A DNA stretch of 64,000 bases, from NCBI GenBank assembly GCA_028284605.1, contig JANQRL010000047.1, positions 124,001 to 188,000 on the forward strand, given 5' to 3'. The notes below the pieces were generated by a model. That model did no database searches. It was given only the letters and a program-made list of their open reading frames with translations, and was not told the origin of the DNA. The DNA is from Paracoccaceae bacterium (lineage in GTDB: Bacteria > Pseudomonadota > Alphaproteobacteria > Rhodobacterales > Rhodobacteraceae). Position 1 is the stretch's first letter; the number at the start of each line of letters is the position of its first letter. The translations under genes and the position numbers were made by a program. Shown in pieces: positions 25,515 to 35,087 of the stretch.

Positions 25515-27695
25515 TCAGCCGTCCACGCAGAACCCTTCGATATCGCTCGCGGGCCAGCCGATATTCGCGCTGTTCACGATGGTCCGGTCCTCGGCATAGA
25601 TGCGGATGTTGTAGCCGCAGGGCTCCATGCCCGTCGTGTCGAGCTCCCAGGCGCCCGCCGCGACGCCGGTCGTGTCGAGCACGCCGGTGCGGTAGCGCAT
25701 GGTGACGGCGGTCGAGGTGCCGGACAGATCCGTGATCGGGAACACCGCCGCCGGACCCGCCGGCACCGCCGAGGGGATCACCAGAGTGCCGCCGCCGGCC
25801 TCCGGCCCCGGGGTCACGCTGATGGTCAGGAAATCGGCGAAATCCGCATTCATGGAGAACGACCCCGACACCACTTCACCGACGCCGAACTTGCCGCAAT
25901 TGCCGGCGCCGCTGGTGATCTCCACATCCACGCTGGGCCGCGTGTTGTTGACGTAGAACACCTCCAGCGCGCTGGTCGCGATGGGCGGCATCACCCCGGC
26001 ATTGCGGACCTGGACATAGACCCGATGGAGCCCGTCCTCGGTGGCGCGGAACGGATAGAGCAGGTCGCCCACCACGCTCTGCGACACCGCTCCCGATTGC
26101 GGAATGTAGGGGAACCAGTCGCCGTTCGGGGTCTGGGTGACATTGGCGAAGGTCGAGGAGCCGCCGGTCACCGTGTTCACCACAACGCCGAAGGAGGTCG
26201 TCGCCGCGCTGAACGCCGCATCCGACGGCCCGCGCACCATGACCCGGTATTCGAGCGCCGCGCCGCCGGTGGAGAAGACCTCGCCGGCGAGGTTGATGGT
26301 ACCGCCGAACGGGCTGTCCTCGGCATTGATCGAGGCGACGATCCCCGGACCGGTCGCGAAGCCTGTGCCGTCGATCAGGTTCACCGGCATCGAGCCGATG
26401 GATTGCAGGACCGGGGTCAGCACGCCGCCCGGGACACCCTCGGGCAGGGGCCGGACCTCGATATGGCAGTCCTCGCGGTCGCCCCAATGGGGGATGAAGT
26501 TGGGCTGGTTCGGCGTGGGCGGCACCGACCACGAGAGGATGCCCCGGATCCGCGCCAGTCCGGCCTCGCACCATTCCCTGCGCTCAGCGTCGAGATCGAC
26601 CTTGAGCTGGGCCTGATACCAGAGCCCGCCTTGCGGCATCGGCTGGATGTCGTGGACCTGGACCCAGGTCGTGCCCTGGTATTCCCAGCCCGAGCCGAAA
26701 TCGAGGTAGAAGGCGATGTATTGCCGGCTGCCCTGGCTACAGAGATTGCCGGAATAGCCCGAGGGCCGCTTCACCTGCACGACGCCATGGAGCGTGGTCA
26801 TGTCGCGGTCGAGCCCGACGCAGTGCAGTTCCTCATAGGTCGTGTTGAAATTCGGCGTCAGCAGGAACTCGTTGAACTGACTGAGCTCGATCTCCAGGGG
26901 TGCGAGGGCCTTCAGCGCCTGATGGGCGGCGATGTCGGTGTCGTCCTCGGCGAGCTTGGCCACGATGGGGAAGACCGCGCGCATCGGCCCGAGCTTGTCG
27001 TCGGCCTTCCTGGCGATCTGCACCAGCTCCTGAAGCGGCTGCGGTGGTAGCGGCGGTTTCGGGATCTGGGTGATCTGCTTTTGCAGAAGCTCTAGGATCG
27101 ACGGGTCGATCTTCAGGGTTCCCGCCTCGAACGGCTCCAGAATCCAGCACTGCCAGGGCGGGCGCGGGTCGATCTGCACATGGCGCTCGATCCGGTTGCC
27201 CCAGACCGGCAGCCAGTTCGGCGTATTCGCCGGCGGCGCAATGTTCCAGGACAGGATCGCCCGGACCTCCGGCAGGACCGGCTCCCGGTCGCAGCAGGTG
27301 CGGCGTTCGGGGTCGAGCGCGACCGAGACCGCGTAGCAGAGGTCCTCGTCGAAGCCGAGATCGTGCGCCTCGAAGCTCGCCAGCCCGCTATCGACCCAAG
27401 TCCCGTCGCCGTAATCGAGGTAGAACCGGACATATTCCCGGCTGCCGCCCTCGCAGATATCGCCGAGATAGCCCGCCGCGCGCTTGATCTGCACGATCGC
27501 GGTGAGCATGTCGGTATCGGGGTTGAGCCCGACACAGGTCAGCTCCTCATAGGTCGTGTTCGACACGATATCCGCCTGCGCCTCGGGCAGATCGGGGAGC
27601 TTCAGGTCGGTGAGGTTGCCGAAGTAGTTGGGGTTGGTCAGGAGTTGCCGTTTGAACGTGCGGCGCAACTCAATACCGCGCTTGTCCTCTTCCAT
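25515..27695 (-). CDS. large uncharacterised protein with internal duplication
   Basis: This 726-aa protein is read from the ATG at 27695 (AAAGGG upstream); a TTG at 27746 is also in frame. Residues about 47-176 and 285-415 are clear repeats of each other. Both run NTTYEEL.CVGL, then V(V/I)Q(V/I)KR..GY.G..C..GSR.Y, FYLD(Y/F)G, and (R)GILSW or AILSW followed by TPN or QPN, WG and RH/CH. The second half (about 430-726) is Gly/Ser/Thr-rich and beta-like. No signal peptide or known catalytic motif was seen. It lies downstream of a Hint-domain gene on the same strand. I do not recognise a function. Confidence 0.75.
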   Translation of the reverse strand: MEEDKRGIELRRTFKRQLLTNPNYFGNLTDLKLPDLPEAQADIVSNTTYEELTCVGLNPDTDMLTAIVQIKRAAGYLGDICEGGSREYVRFYLDYGDGTWVDSGLASFEAHDLGFDEDLCYAVSVALDPERRTCCDREPVLPEVRAILSWNIAPPANTPNWLPVWGNRIERHVQIDPRPPWQCWILEPFEAGTLKIDPSILELLQKQITQIPKPPLPPQPLQELVQIARKADDKLGPMRAVFPIVAKLAEDDTDIAAHQALKALAPLEIELSQFNEFLLTPNFNTTYEELHCVGLDRDMTTLHGVVQVKRPSGYSGNLCSQGSRQYIAFYLDFGSGWEYQGTTWVQVHDIQPMPQGGLWYQAQLKVDLDAERREWCEAGLARIRGILSWSVPPTPNQPNFIPHWGDREDCHIEVRPLPEGVPGGVLTPVLQSIGSMPVNLIDGTGFATGPGIVASINAEDSPFGGTINLAGEVFSTGGAALEYRVMVRGPSDAAFSAATTSFGVVVNTVTGGSSTFANVTQTPNGDWFPYIPQSGAVSQSVVGDLLYPFRATEDGLHRVYVQVRNAGVMPPIATSALEVFYVNNTRPSVDVEITSGAGNCGKFGVGEVVSGSFSMNADFADFLTISVTPGPEAGGGTLVIPSAVPAGPAAVFPITDLSGTSTAVTMRYRTGVLDTTGVAAGAWELDTTGMEPCGYNIRIYAEDRTIVNSANIGWPASDIEGFCVDG

Positions 27696-27853
27696 GGGAG
27701 GGCCCTTTCCAAAATGAGCTTTCAAAATCCGGGCAGGGTCACTCAATACGCCGCGACCCGTCCCGCGTGCCTGTATACACCGAATCGGCGGGCGCGGCGG
27801 GGCTCATCGCAGACTTGCGCCGGAATGGGCCAATTCTTGCCAAGGTTGTGGGA

Positions 27854-28915
27854 TCAGGCGGCCAGTGTCCGCCGGGCCAGCACCGCTTCGTGGCGCTTGA
27901 GGATCGACCGCGCGGCGCTGTAGCGGCCGCCGGGGCGCGCCGTGGCGAGTTCGGGGAAGAGCGCGAGGATTTCCTCGGTCTGGGCATTGCCCATGCCGCG
28001 CAGGGCGACCTCGCCGGGCAGGAAGCTCTCTGACCAGAGAGTATCGACCGACACGATCTCATGGCGTTGGAACAGCAGGTGGACATAGCTCACCGGACGC
28101 GGTGCGAGGCGTTCCACCCCGGGCAGGCCGACCAGGTGCTTGGCCGCCACGAGCACCTCCGGCGTGCCGCAGTTCAGCGCCACCTTGGCCCCGGTGAGGA
28201 GCACCCGGTGATTGGGTGAGAGCAGGATGTCCCGGTCCGGCCCGCCGCGCCCCAGCGCATCGGCGCGGATGCGCACCGGACAGAACCGGGGATCGGCGGC
28301 GAGTTCGGCCGCGCCCAGGTCGCGCCGCCCGGCCCAGTGTACGGTCTGAAAGCCGTTGTCGCGGGTCATCACCGCGTCGCCGGCCGCGATCTCCTCGATC
28401 GGGCGCAGGCCGGTGCGGGTGGCGATCAGGGCGCCGGCGGTGAAGCAGGGCACGAAGGTGGAATAGACCGAGTCGCCGAAGACGCTGCCATCGACCTTCA
28501 CATAGCGCACGCCGTCCTCGAGCCGGGCATCGGCGGCCATGCCCCAGATGTCCTGGGTGACGCCGCCTTGCGAGAAGACGTTGATGGTGATGACCGGGCC
28601 GGTCTCGTTGCCGCTAGCATCGAGGGCGCGGACGAAATGGTAGCTCTCCGATTCGACCTGGGTGCCGTTGGCGACGAGGCCACGGCCCTCGGTGATGATG
28701 TGGCCGCCCTGCTGGTCATCCTCGAACACGTCCGGATCGCCGCTGGTGTCGTCGAGTTCGACGGTCTGGTAGGGGAAGCCGTCGGCGAAGCGGAAAATCG
28801 TCCCCACGGGCGTGTCGGAATCGTTGATGATCGGGCTGCCCGGGACGAGGCTGGGCGAGGAGGCGTCGACGACGAAGGCTTCGTTGTCGAAGGCGGCGAA
28901 TCTGCGGAGGACCAT
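27854..28915 (-). CDS. Hint-domain protein
   Basis: This 353-aa protein has a roughly 150-residue N-terminal domain of unknown type followed by a Hint (hedgehog/intein-like) domain from C157 (CFTAGALIAT). The domain contains GLRPIEEIAAGDAV and the block SPNHRVLL (H236). Hint domains can cleave the backbone at the cysteine through a thioester; whether this one does is untested. The 158-base gap to the 726-aa gene suggests co-transcription. A second Hint protein lies at 35088-36218. Confidence 0.85.
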   Translation of the reverse strand: MVLRRFAAFDNEAFVVDASSPSLVPGSPIINDSDTPVGTIFRFADGFPYQTVELDDTSGDPDVFEDDQQGGHIITEGRGLVANGTQVESESYHFVRALDASGNETGPVITINVFSQGGVTQDIWGMAADARLEDGVRYVKVDGSVFGDSVYSTFVPCFTAGALIATRTGLRPIEEIAAGDAVMTRDNGFQTVHWAGRRDLGAAELAADPRFCPVRIRADALGRGGPDRDILLSPNHRVLLTGAKVALNCGTPEVLVAAKHLVGLPGVERLAPRPVSYVHLLFQRHEIVSVDTLWSESFLPGEVALRGMGNAQTEEILALFPELATARPGGRYSAARSILKRHEAVLARRTLAA

Positions 28916-29022
28916 GTCTGGCTCCTAACAATACATCCGGGGCACTCTACCATGGATTATGTTGACGGACCCGGCTTCGCCTCACGCTAAGCCGAAACCT
29001 GCCTCTCCTCACGCCCCACCTA

Positions 29023-29051
29023 AACAATACCGCTTCTTGCGGAGAATTGTT
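29023..29051. repeat. two-step hairpin in the gap between Hint and EEP genes
   Basis: AACAAT (29023-29028) pairs with ATTGTT (29046-29051), enclosing CCGC/GCGG (29030-29033 with 29039-29042). It lies about 110 bases upstream of the Hint gene and may be a regulatory hairpin or the terminator of the leftward EEP gene. Confidence 0.4.
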
Positions 29052-29169
29052 CAGGATGGCGAAACAGATCGGCGGTTCTGACCCAAGGCCGGGCTGTGTC
29101 GGAGCGGGCCGTGGTGTGCAAGGGCAAAGCCGGGCGGCACGGTCTGTGCCCGGATTGTCGCCGGTCGGC

Positions 29170-30081
29170 TCACTCCAGTTCGAAGTCGGCGAAGACCGGG
29201 TAGTGGTCGGACGGCCACTCGCCCTCGAACCTCTCGCGCACCACGACCGGCCCGTCAGTCAGGCGCGGGCCCGGGCTGTGGCCGATATGGTCGATCGCGC
29301 CGAAGAGGTTGATCCCGCGGTTGAAATGCACCGTGGCACCGGGGACTCGGAGGAAGGCCACCCCGGCCTCCTCGATGCTGCGCAAGGTGTAGGAGCCGCG
29401 GAACGCGTTCATGTCGCCGACGACGAAGACGGTCATGTCGTCGGCGATCCAGGGCGCGATGCGGTCGCGGATCAGGTCGGCGGAGCGGCGCCGGTTGCTG
29501 CGGCTGGCGAAGTCGGTGTGGATGTTGACCACCTGGAAGGCGGCGCCGCCGCCGGCGGGCACGAACTCCGCCCAGCTTGCGAAGGCCGGGAACGAGCCGT
29601 TGAAGGTCCGGGCATAGAGCACGTCCGGCGTCTCGGAGAAGAAGAACCAGCCCTGATCGAGGAGGCGCAGGCGGTCGGTCCGGTAGAGGATCGGCTGGGT
29701 CGGGGGGAAAGCGTCGGGCGGCCCGCTCGCGGCCAGGCCGAATTCCGGAAAGGAGCCGGTCAGGTGCTCGACGACGAGATTCGTGCCGTCGCGATTGGTG
29801 GCCGGGAAGCTCTCGGCCTCTTGCAGCGCCAGAAGGTCGGGCGCGATACGGCGGATCGCGGCCGCCATCGGGCCGCGGCGGCGCTCCCAGTCGGCGACCG
29901 ACCAGGGGCCCTCGGCGCGGCGGAGCGCGATCCAGTGGACGTTGAAGGTCGCCAGTCGCAGGCTCTCCGGGGCCGGGTCGGTGACCGGGCTGCGGCCTGA
30001 ATTGGCGACGTAGAGCCCGCAGGCGAGGAGCAGAAGCGCGAGGCAGAGAAAGAGGATCATGCGGATCAGGCGGCGGATCAT
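29170..30081 (-). CDS. endonuclease/exonuclease/phosphatase (EEP) family protein, membrane-anchored
   Basis: This 303-aa protein has a single N-terminal membrane segment (LIRMILFLCLALLLLACGLY). The EEP fold follows: ATFNVHW, ALQEAE (metal Glu), GDMNAF and the terminal SDHYPVFADFEL with the catalytic Asp-His. It probably acts in the periplasm on a phosphodiester; the substrate is unknown. The start overlaps the LOG gene stop by four bases. Confidence 0.87.
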   Translation of the reverse strand: MIRRLIRMILFLCLALLLLACGLYVANSGRSPVTDPAPESLRLATFNVHWIALRRAEGPWSVADWERRRGPMAAAIRRIAPDLLALQEAESFPATNRDGTNLVVEHLTGSFPEFGLAASGPPDAFPPTQPILYRTDRLRLLDQGWFFFSETPDVLYARTFNGSFPAFASWAEFVPAGGGAAFQVVNIHTDFASRSNRRRSADLIRDRIAPWIADDMTVFVVGDMNAFRGSYTLRSIEEAGVAFLRVPGATVHFNRGINLFGAIDHIGHSPGPRLTDGPVVVRERFEGEWPSDHYPVFADFELE

Positions 30082-30653
30082 CGGCCGAGAGCCGCGGCCA
30101 GCCGGGTCTCCAGCGCGGCCACATCCGCGACCGGCGTGACGAAATGTTTCAGCGAGGCGTCAGCGAAGCCCTCGTCGATCACGTGGTCGACAAGAGAGAT
30201 GAGCTTCGACCAGTATCCTTCTGTATCGAGAAGAAAAATGGGCTTGGAATGCAGGCCGAGCTGGCGCCAGGTCAGGGCCTCGAAGAACTCGTCGAGCGAG
30301 CCCGCGCCGCCCGGCAGCACGACGACGGCATCGGCATTCATGAACATCACTTTCTTGCGCTCGTGCATTGTCTCGGTGATCACGAAGCGGTCGAGATCGC
30401 GCTTGCCGACCTCGCGGTCGAGCAAATGCACCGGGATCACCCCGAAGGTCTCGCCGCCGGCGGCCTGGGTGCTCCGCGCCACCGCACCCATCAGGCCGAT
30501 ATCGCCGGCGCCGTAGACCAGCCGCCAGCCGTTGCGCGCGAGCATCGCGCCGGTCGCCTCGGCCGCGGCCAGATAGGCCGGACGGGCGCCGGGACGGGAG
30601 CCGCAATAGACGCAGATCGAGGCGGGGATGTGTGGCATGGACGCCTCGTGCAT
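30078..30653 (-). CDS. LOG family protein (TIGR00730 Rossmann fold)
   Basis: This 191-aa protein has SICVYCGSRPGA near the start and the nucleotide-binding PGGAGSLDEFFE motif, typical of cytokinin riboside 5'-monophosphate phosphoribohydrolases. In bacteria the family hydrolyses AMP or related nucleotides. A start five residues later (30638) is equally possible. It is divergent from the LysM gene and coupled to the EEP gene. Confidence 0.9.
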   Translation of the reverse strand: MHEASMPHIPASICVYCGSRPGARPAYLAAAEATGAMLARNGWRLVYGAGDIGLMGAVARSTQAAGGETFGVIPVHLLDREVGKRDLDRFVITETMHERKKVMFMNADAVVVLPGGAGSLDEFFEALTWRQLGLHSKPIFLLDTEGYWSKLISLVDHVIDEGFADASLKHFVTPVADVAALETRLAAALGR

Positions 30654-30771
30654 GGGGCTCTCGGGGCTTTGTTTTGACCGGTCTTAGCGGCGTTGATATC
30701 GTCCCTCAACCGCGGGCGGATGCAACCGGGTGCCGCGCGGATGGGGATATCGGGGGAAAGGTGCCGGCGCC

Positions 30772-32208
30772 GTGGGCAATCTGCGCTTTGTGATCGGGCT
30801 GGGCGGGGCGGCCGCGGCGACGGTCCTGGCCGTGGTCTATGGCATCCCGGCCTTGCAAGACACAGAGACCGCCACCCCGGCGGAGACGGTCGCCGCCGCG
30901 CCGCAGACCGCCGCGCCGGAAGACCCGGTCCCGGAAGAGCCGGTTCGAGAATTGGCGGCGACCGAGCCTGACCCGGAGCCCGTGCCGGAAACCGGAGGCG
31001 GGGAGGTCGATCCGCTCCCGGAGACCGAGGGGACGGGGGAGCCGGATGCTCTGGCGGCCGCGCCGTTCCTCGCTCCGAAAATCGATCTGTTTCGTCTGCC
31101 GACCGATGGCGCCGCGCTGATCGCCGGGCAGTCGGCGCCGTCGCGGGATGTCGCGGTGCTGATCGGCGACCAGGGGGTGGCGCGGGGCCGGGCGGATGCC
31201 GCCGGGGCGTTCACCATCTTTCTCGACATCGCGCCGTCGGAGGAGGCGCGGATGCTGTCGCTTCTCTCCGATCCCGATGGCGCGGCGACCCGGTCCGAGG
31301 AGAGCATGCTCATCGCCCCGAGCGACATTGCCATAGCTGAAGCGTCCGCCGAGGAAACCCCGGCGCCGGAGCCGGTCGAGACCGCGCAGGCGCCGGACCC
31401 CGAGAGCGCGATGGTGCCGGTTGCCGAAGACCTCGCGTCGGCGGAAACAGCGGCATCGGGCACGCTCGATGGCGCCGCATCGGGCGAGGGGGGGCGGATC
31501 GCGGTGTCCGAGGGGTTCGAGGAGAGCGCCGGAACGCCGGCGGCGGAAACCGCCGATCCACCGCCCGGCGCCGTCGTCCAAGACGCCGCGGACGCCGCTG
31601 CCGCAGACGCCACCGAAGAGACCGCCGCGCCGCCGGTGTTGGCCGCCGATGCCACCGGCGTGCGGGTGATCCAGGATGCTGCCGATGCACCGCCGGAGGT
31701 GATGTCGAATGTGCTTCTCGACGCGATCACCTACGACCTCGACGGGGATGTGACGCTGTCGGGCCGCGCACCGGGCCGCGGTTTCGTCCAGGTTTATCTC
31801 GACAACGCGCCGGTTACGACCTCGCGGATCGCCGAGGACGGCAATTGGCGCACCGGCCTGCCGACGGTCGATACCGGGGTCTACACGCTCAGGATCGACG
31901 AGGTGAGCGAAGAAGGCGAGGTGGTCAGCCGGCTCGAAACCCCATTCCGCCGCGAGGAACCGGGGGTGGTGGCCGAGACCATGGCCGAGGAGACCGCCGA
32001 TCCGGACTTTCAGGTCGCGGTGCGCACCGTTCAGCCGGGCAACACGCTCTGGGCGATCAGCCGCGAGCGCTATGGAAGGGGGATCATGTATGTGGAGGTC
32101 TTCGCGGCGAACCGCGATCTGATCCGCAACCCGGACCTGATCTATCCGGGTCAGATTTTTCGGTTGCCTGAGTTGACCCCGGAGGAGATCGCGGCGGGCG
32201 GCCAGTAG
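30772..32208 (+). CDS. LysM-domain cell-envelope protein
   Basis: This 478-aa protein is read from the GTG at 30772 (GGGAAAGG upstream); a GTG at 30730 is also in frame. One membrane helix near residues 5-22 is followed by a long acidic Ala/Pro/Glu-rich linker. An Ig-like segment comes next (VTLSGRAPGRGFVQVYLDN), and a C-terminal LysM domain at about 417-466 (VQPGNTLWAISRERYG) should bind peptidoglycan. The linker spans about 250 residues and probably reaches through the periplasm. Confidence 0.87.
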   Translation: MGNLRFVIGLGGAAAATVLAVVYGIPALQDTETATPAETVAAAPQTAAPEDPVPEEPVRELAATEPDPEPVPETGGGEVDPLPETEGTGEPDALAAAPFLAPKIDLFRLPTDGAALIAGQSAPSRDVAVLIGDQGVARGRADAAGAFTIFLDIAPSEEARMLSLLSDPDGAATRSEESMLIAPSDIAIAEASAEETPAPEPVETAQAPDPESAMVPVAEDLASAETAASGTLDGAASGEGGRIAVSEGFEESAGTPAAETADPPPGAVVQDAADAAAADATEETAAPPVLAADATGVRVIQDAADAPPEVMSNVLLDAITYDLDGDVTLSGRAPGRGFVQVYLDNAPVTTSRIAEDGNWRTGLPTVDTGVYTLRIDEVSEEGEVVSRLETPFRREEPGVVAETMAEETADPDFQVAVRTVQPGNTLWAISRERYGRGIMYVEVFAANRDLIRNPDLIYPGQIFRLPELTPEEIAAGGQ

Positions 32209-32230
32209 CCTGTCCGGCGCCCTCGGGGGG

Positions 32231-32274
32231 CAAATCGCTTCGAAGCGATTTGCGAGGGTTTTCGAAAACCCTCG
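32231..32274. repeat. paired TTCGAA palindromes, class I, copy 1
   Basis: Two abutting perfect 22-bp palindromes lie at 32231-32252 (arm CAAATCGC) and 32253-32274 (arm CGAGGGTT). Both are centred on TTCGAA and the centres are 22 bp apart. It lies 23 bases after the LysM gene. Confidence 0.9.
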
Positions 32275-32336
32275 GCGGCGCGCGTCGGCGAGGGGCGAGA
32301 ACAGGGTCAATCGGAACCGCCGCCCCCGGCCGGCCG

Positions 32337-32475
32337 AAATCGCTTCGAAGCGATTTGCAAGGGCTTTCGAAAGCCCTTCGGCCCGGCGGGAAGGGCGGAC
32401 GAGCCGGAGCCCCGGGGGCTCCGAACCGTCCGCGAGAGGCCCCGGTTCCGGCCGCCCCCGCGGACGGGCTCGGGG
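32337..32475. repeat. paired TTCGAA palindromes, class I, copy 2, with long extension
   Basis: Palindromes lie at 32337-32356 (arm AAATCGC) and 32359-32378 (arm AAGGGCT), centres 22 bp apart. These are followed by an extension shared with the copy at 56058: CCCGGCGGG, CGAGCC, a GC hairpin, GAACCG, CCCCGGTTCCGGCC and GGGCTCGGGG. CGAGCC can pair with the final GGCTCG, closing a branched structure. Its first palindrome centre is exactly 105 bp from copy 1's. Confidence 0.85.
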
Positions 32476-32549
32476 GCCGCGCCCGGGTCCCGCGCACTGG
32501 TTTTCCCGGCCCCGCCCGCCTATGTCTGCCCTCCGGAACAGGAGCGCCC

Positions 32550-34364
32550 ATGCAAGCCATCGCCAGCACGGCCGACGAAGACGCGCAGAACCGCGAGAGC
32601 GGCTGGCGCGTCATCGCCAAGGTCGCGCCCTATCTCTGGCCCGAGGACGAGCCCTGGGTGAAGCGCCGCGTGGTCCTCGCCCTGGCCGTGCTCTTCGTCG
32701 CCAAGCTCATCGCCGTGGGCACGCCGCTGCTCTACAAGGGCGCCGTCGATGCGCTGGCCGGCGAGGGGAGTGCGATGATGCTGGCGGTGGGTGCGGTGGG
32801 GCTGACCGTGGCCTACGGCATGGCGCGGCTGATGAATGTGGGCTTCCAGCAGCTCCGCGACGTGATCTTCGCCGCTGTGGGCCAGCGCGCGCTGCGGGCG
32901 CTCGCGCTCGAGACCTTCACCCATATCCACCGCCTGTCGCTGCGCTACCATATCGAGCGCAAGACCGGCGGGCTCAGCCGCATCATCGAGCGCGGTGTGA
33001 AGGGCGTCGAGTTCCTGCTGCGCTTCCTGCTCTTCAGCATCGGGCCGCTGCTGCTCGAACTTCTGATGATCGCGGTGGTGCTCTTCGTGCTCTTCGATGT
33101 CAGCTACCTCGCCGTCGTGGCCGGGGTCATCGCCGCCTATATCTGGTTCACCTTCAAGGTCACCGAATGGCGCGTCCGCATCCGCCGCGAGATGAACGAC
33201 CAGGACACCGACGCCAACCAGAAGGCCATCGACAGCCTGCTGAATTTCGAGACGGTGAAGTATTTCGGGGCCGAGGAGCGGGAGGCGACGCGCTATGACG
33301 GCGCCATGGAGCGCTATGTCGATGCGGCGCTGAAGACCTCCTATTCGCTGGCCTTCCTGAACTTCGGCCAGTCGATCCTGATCACCGGCGGGCTTGTCGC
33401 GGTGATGGTGATGGCGGCCATTGGTGTCCAGAACGGCGCGCTCACCGTCGGCGATTTCGTGATGGTCAACGCCTACATGATCCAGATCACCATGCCGCTC
33501 AATTTCCTCGGCACGGTCTATCGCGAGATCCGGCAGGCGCTGATCGATATGGGCGAGATGTTCGACCTCCTCGAACAGCCCCGGGAGGTCTCCGACAAGC
33601 CAGGGGCTCCCGGTCTCAGGATCGACGGCGGGCGGATCGAATTCGACGACGTGGTCTTCGGCTACGATGCCGCCCGGCCGATCCTGAAGGGCATTTCGCT
33701 CGACGTGGAGCCGGGCCAGTCGGTGGCGCTGGTCGGGCCCTCGGGCTCGGGCAAGTCCACCATCGGGCGGCTTCTCTTCCGGTTCTACGATGTGTCGCAC
33801 GGGGCGCTTCGGATCGATGGGCAGGACGTGCGCGATATCACCCAGGACAGCCTCCATGGCGCCATCGGCGTGGTGCCCCAGGACACGGTGCTCTTCAACG
33901 ACACGATCTTCTACAACATCGCCTATGGCCGGGATGACGCCAGCCATTCCGAGGTCGTCGCCGCGGCCAGGGCGGCGCGGATCCACGATTTCATCGACAG
34001 CCTGCCCGAGGGCTATCAGACCCAGGTCGGGGAACGCGGGTTGAAGCTCTCCGGCGGCGAGAAGCAGCGCGTCGGGATTGCCCGGACGCTCCTGAAGGAC
34101 CCGCCGATCCTGCTGCTCGATGAGGCGACGAGCGCGCTCGATACCGAGACCGAGCAGTCGATCCAGGGCGAGCTGAAGGCGATGGGGCAGGGGCGCACGG
34201 TGCTGACCATCGCGCACCGGCTCTCGACCATCGTGGAGGCGGACCTGATCGTGGTGCTTCAGGATGGCGAGATCGTCGAGCGCGGCACCCATGAGGAGCT
34301 TCTCGCGCGGGGTGGGCGGTATTATTCTCTCTGGCAGCGTCAGGCGGCGGAGGAGGCGGCCTGA
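32550..34364 (+). CDS. Atm1-type ABC exporter (fused permease and ATPase)
   Basis: This 604-aa half-transporter has six membrane helices in the first 320 residues. These are followed by an ATPase with Walker A (GPSGSGKS), signature GLKLSGGEKQRVGIART, Walker B ILLLDEATSALD and H-loop TIAHRLST. The VKYFGAEERE stretch before the ATPase is typical of the ABCB7/Atm1 group, which exports glutathione-linked sulfur or metal species. The ATG at 32550 has CAGGAG upstream; the open frame continues upstream through the palindromic repeats but is not credible there. Confidence 0.92.
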   Translation: MQAIASTADEDAQNRESGWRVIAKVAPYLWPEDEPWVKRRVVLALAVLFVAKLIAVGTPLLYKGAVDALAGEGSAMMLAVGAVGLTVAYGMARLMNVGFQQLRDVIFAAVGQRALRALALETFTHIHRLSLRYHIERKTGGLSRIIERGVKGVEFLLRFLLFSIGPLLLELLMIAVVLFVLFDVSYLAVVAGVIAAYIWFTFKVTEWRVRIRREMNDQDTDANQKAIDSLLNFETVKYFGAEEREATRYDGAMERYVDAALKTSYSLAFLNFGQSILITGGLVAVMVMAAIGVQNGALTVGDFVMVNAYMIQITMPLNFLGTVYREIRQALIDMGEMFDLLEQPREVSDKPGAPGLRIDGGRIEFDDVVFGYDAARPILKGISLDVEPGQSVALVGPSGSGKSTIGRLLFRFYDVSHGALRIDGQDVRDITQDSLHGAIGVVPQDTVLFNDTIFYNIAYGRDDASHSEVVAAARAARIHDFIDSLPEGYQTQVGERGLKLSGGEKQRVGIARTLLKDPPILLLDEATSALDTETEQSIQGELKAMGQGRTVLTIAHRLSTIVEADLIVVLQDGEIVERGTHEELLARGGRYYSLWQRQAAEEAA

Positions 34365-34383
34365 CCGTCAGAGGGAGGGTGCC

Positions 34384-34746
34384 ATGGCCTACATCGACGG
34401 ATTTCTGCTGGCGGTGAAGGCCGACCGGAAGGACGCCTATCGCGAGATTGCGGAGATGATGTGGCCGATCTTCCGCGACCACGGCGCGCTGGCCACTTCG
34501 GAATGCTGGCAGGACGACGTGCCGGAGGGGGAGGTGACGTCCTTTCCGAAGGCGGTCAGGCGGGAGGCGGGTGAGGTCGTCGTCTTCTCCTGGATCGAAT
34601 GGCCGGACAAGGCGACGCGGGATGCGGGCAACAGGGCGGTGTTCGAGGATCCCCGGCTCGCGGGCTACGAGTTCGACCGCTCGGTGCTCGATCCCGGGCG
34701 GATGATCTTTGGCGGGTTCGAGGTGCTGTTCCGGCCCTCGGCCTAG
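34384..34746 (+). CDS. DUF1428 family protein
   Basis: This 120-aa dimeric alpha/beta-barrel-like protein starts MAYIDGFLLAVKADRKDAY and has FSWIEWPDKATRDAGN, both characteristic of DUF1428. AGAGGGAGG precedes the ATG at 34384. It lies 19 bases after the exporter and may be co-transcribed. Function is unknown. Confidence 0.9.
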   Translation: MAYIDGFLLAVKADRKDAYREIAEMMWPIFRDHGALATSECWQDDVPEGEVTSFPKAVRREAGEVVVFSWIEWPDKATRDAGNRAVFEDPRLAGYEFDRSVLDPGRMIFGGFEVLFRPSA

Positions 34747-35087
34747 CTCGGCGGCGCGGCGATCTCAGGCGGCCGATCCGTCGACACGGCCTGCCCGGCT
34801 CTCCTGAATGGGGGCGCACCGCCGGTCCCCTCTCGCGCGGACGGCGGTACCGGTCGGCTGAGGAGCGATCCTGAGTGCCCGCGCGGTCACGCCTTGGCAC
34901 CGGCAGGCTCGAGATGAGAGGTCGCCCAAGACTCGGCTGGTTTCTGACACCGTTCTGTCCAATCGTCTTGCTCCGTTCGGCGGGACGCGCGGCACGCGCC
35001 GTCGGGCGCGGTCAGGGCCGCGGGAGCGATGGTGCAGGCTCCCGATCTCGGTCGCGCGCAGTGTAGTAAATGGTTGGAAGACGTTTC
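34747..35087. other. 341-base gap before the second Hint gene
   Basis: No gene with a ribosome site, no strong hairpin and no known repeat was found. It presumably holds the DUF1428 terminator region and the Hint promoter. Confidence 0.4.

Noticed and set aside
32231-32475. CRISPR array
   Set aside because: The repeats are few, self-palindromic and lack unique spacers of constant length or cas genes.
32231-32549. Upstream extension of the Atm1 exporter through the palindromes
   Set aside because: The added 100 residues encode the repeats; the ATG at 32550 has a proper ribosome site and gives the family start.
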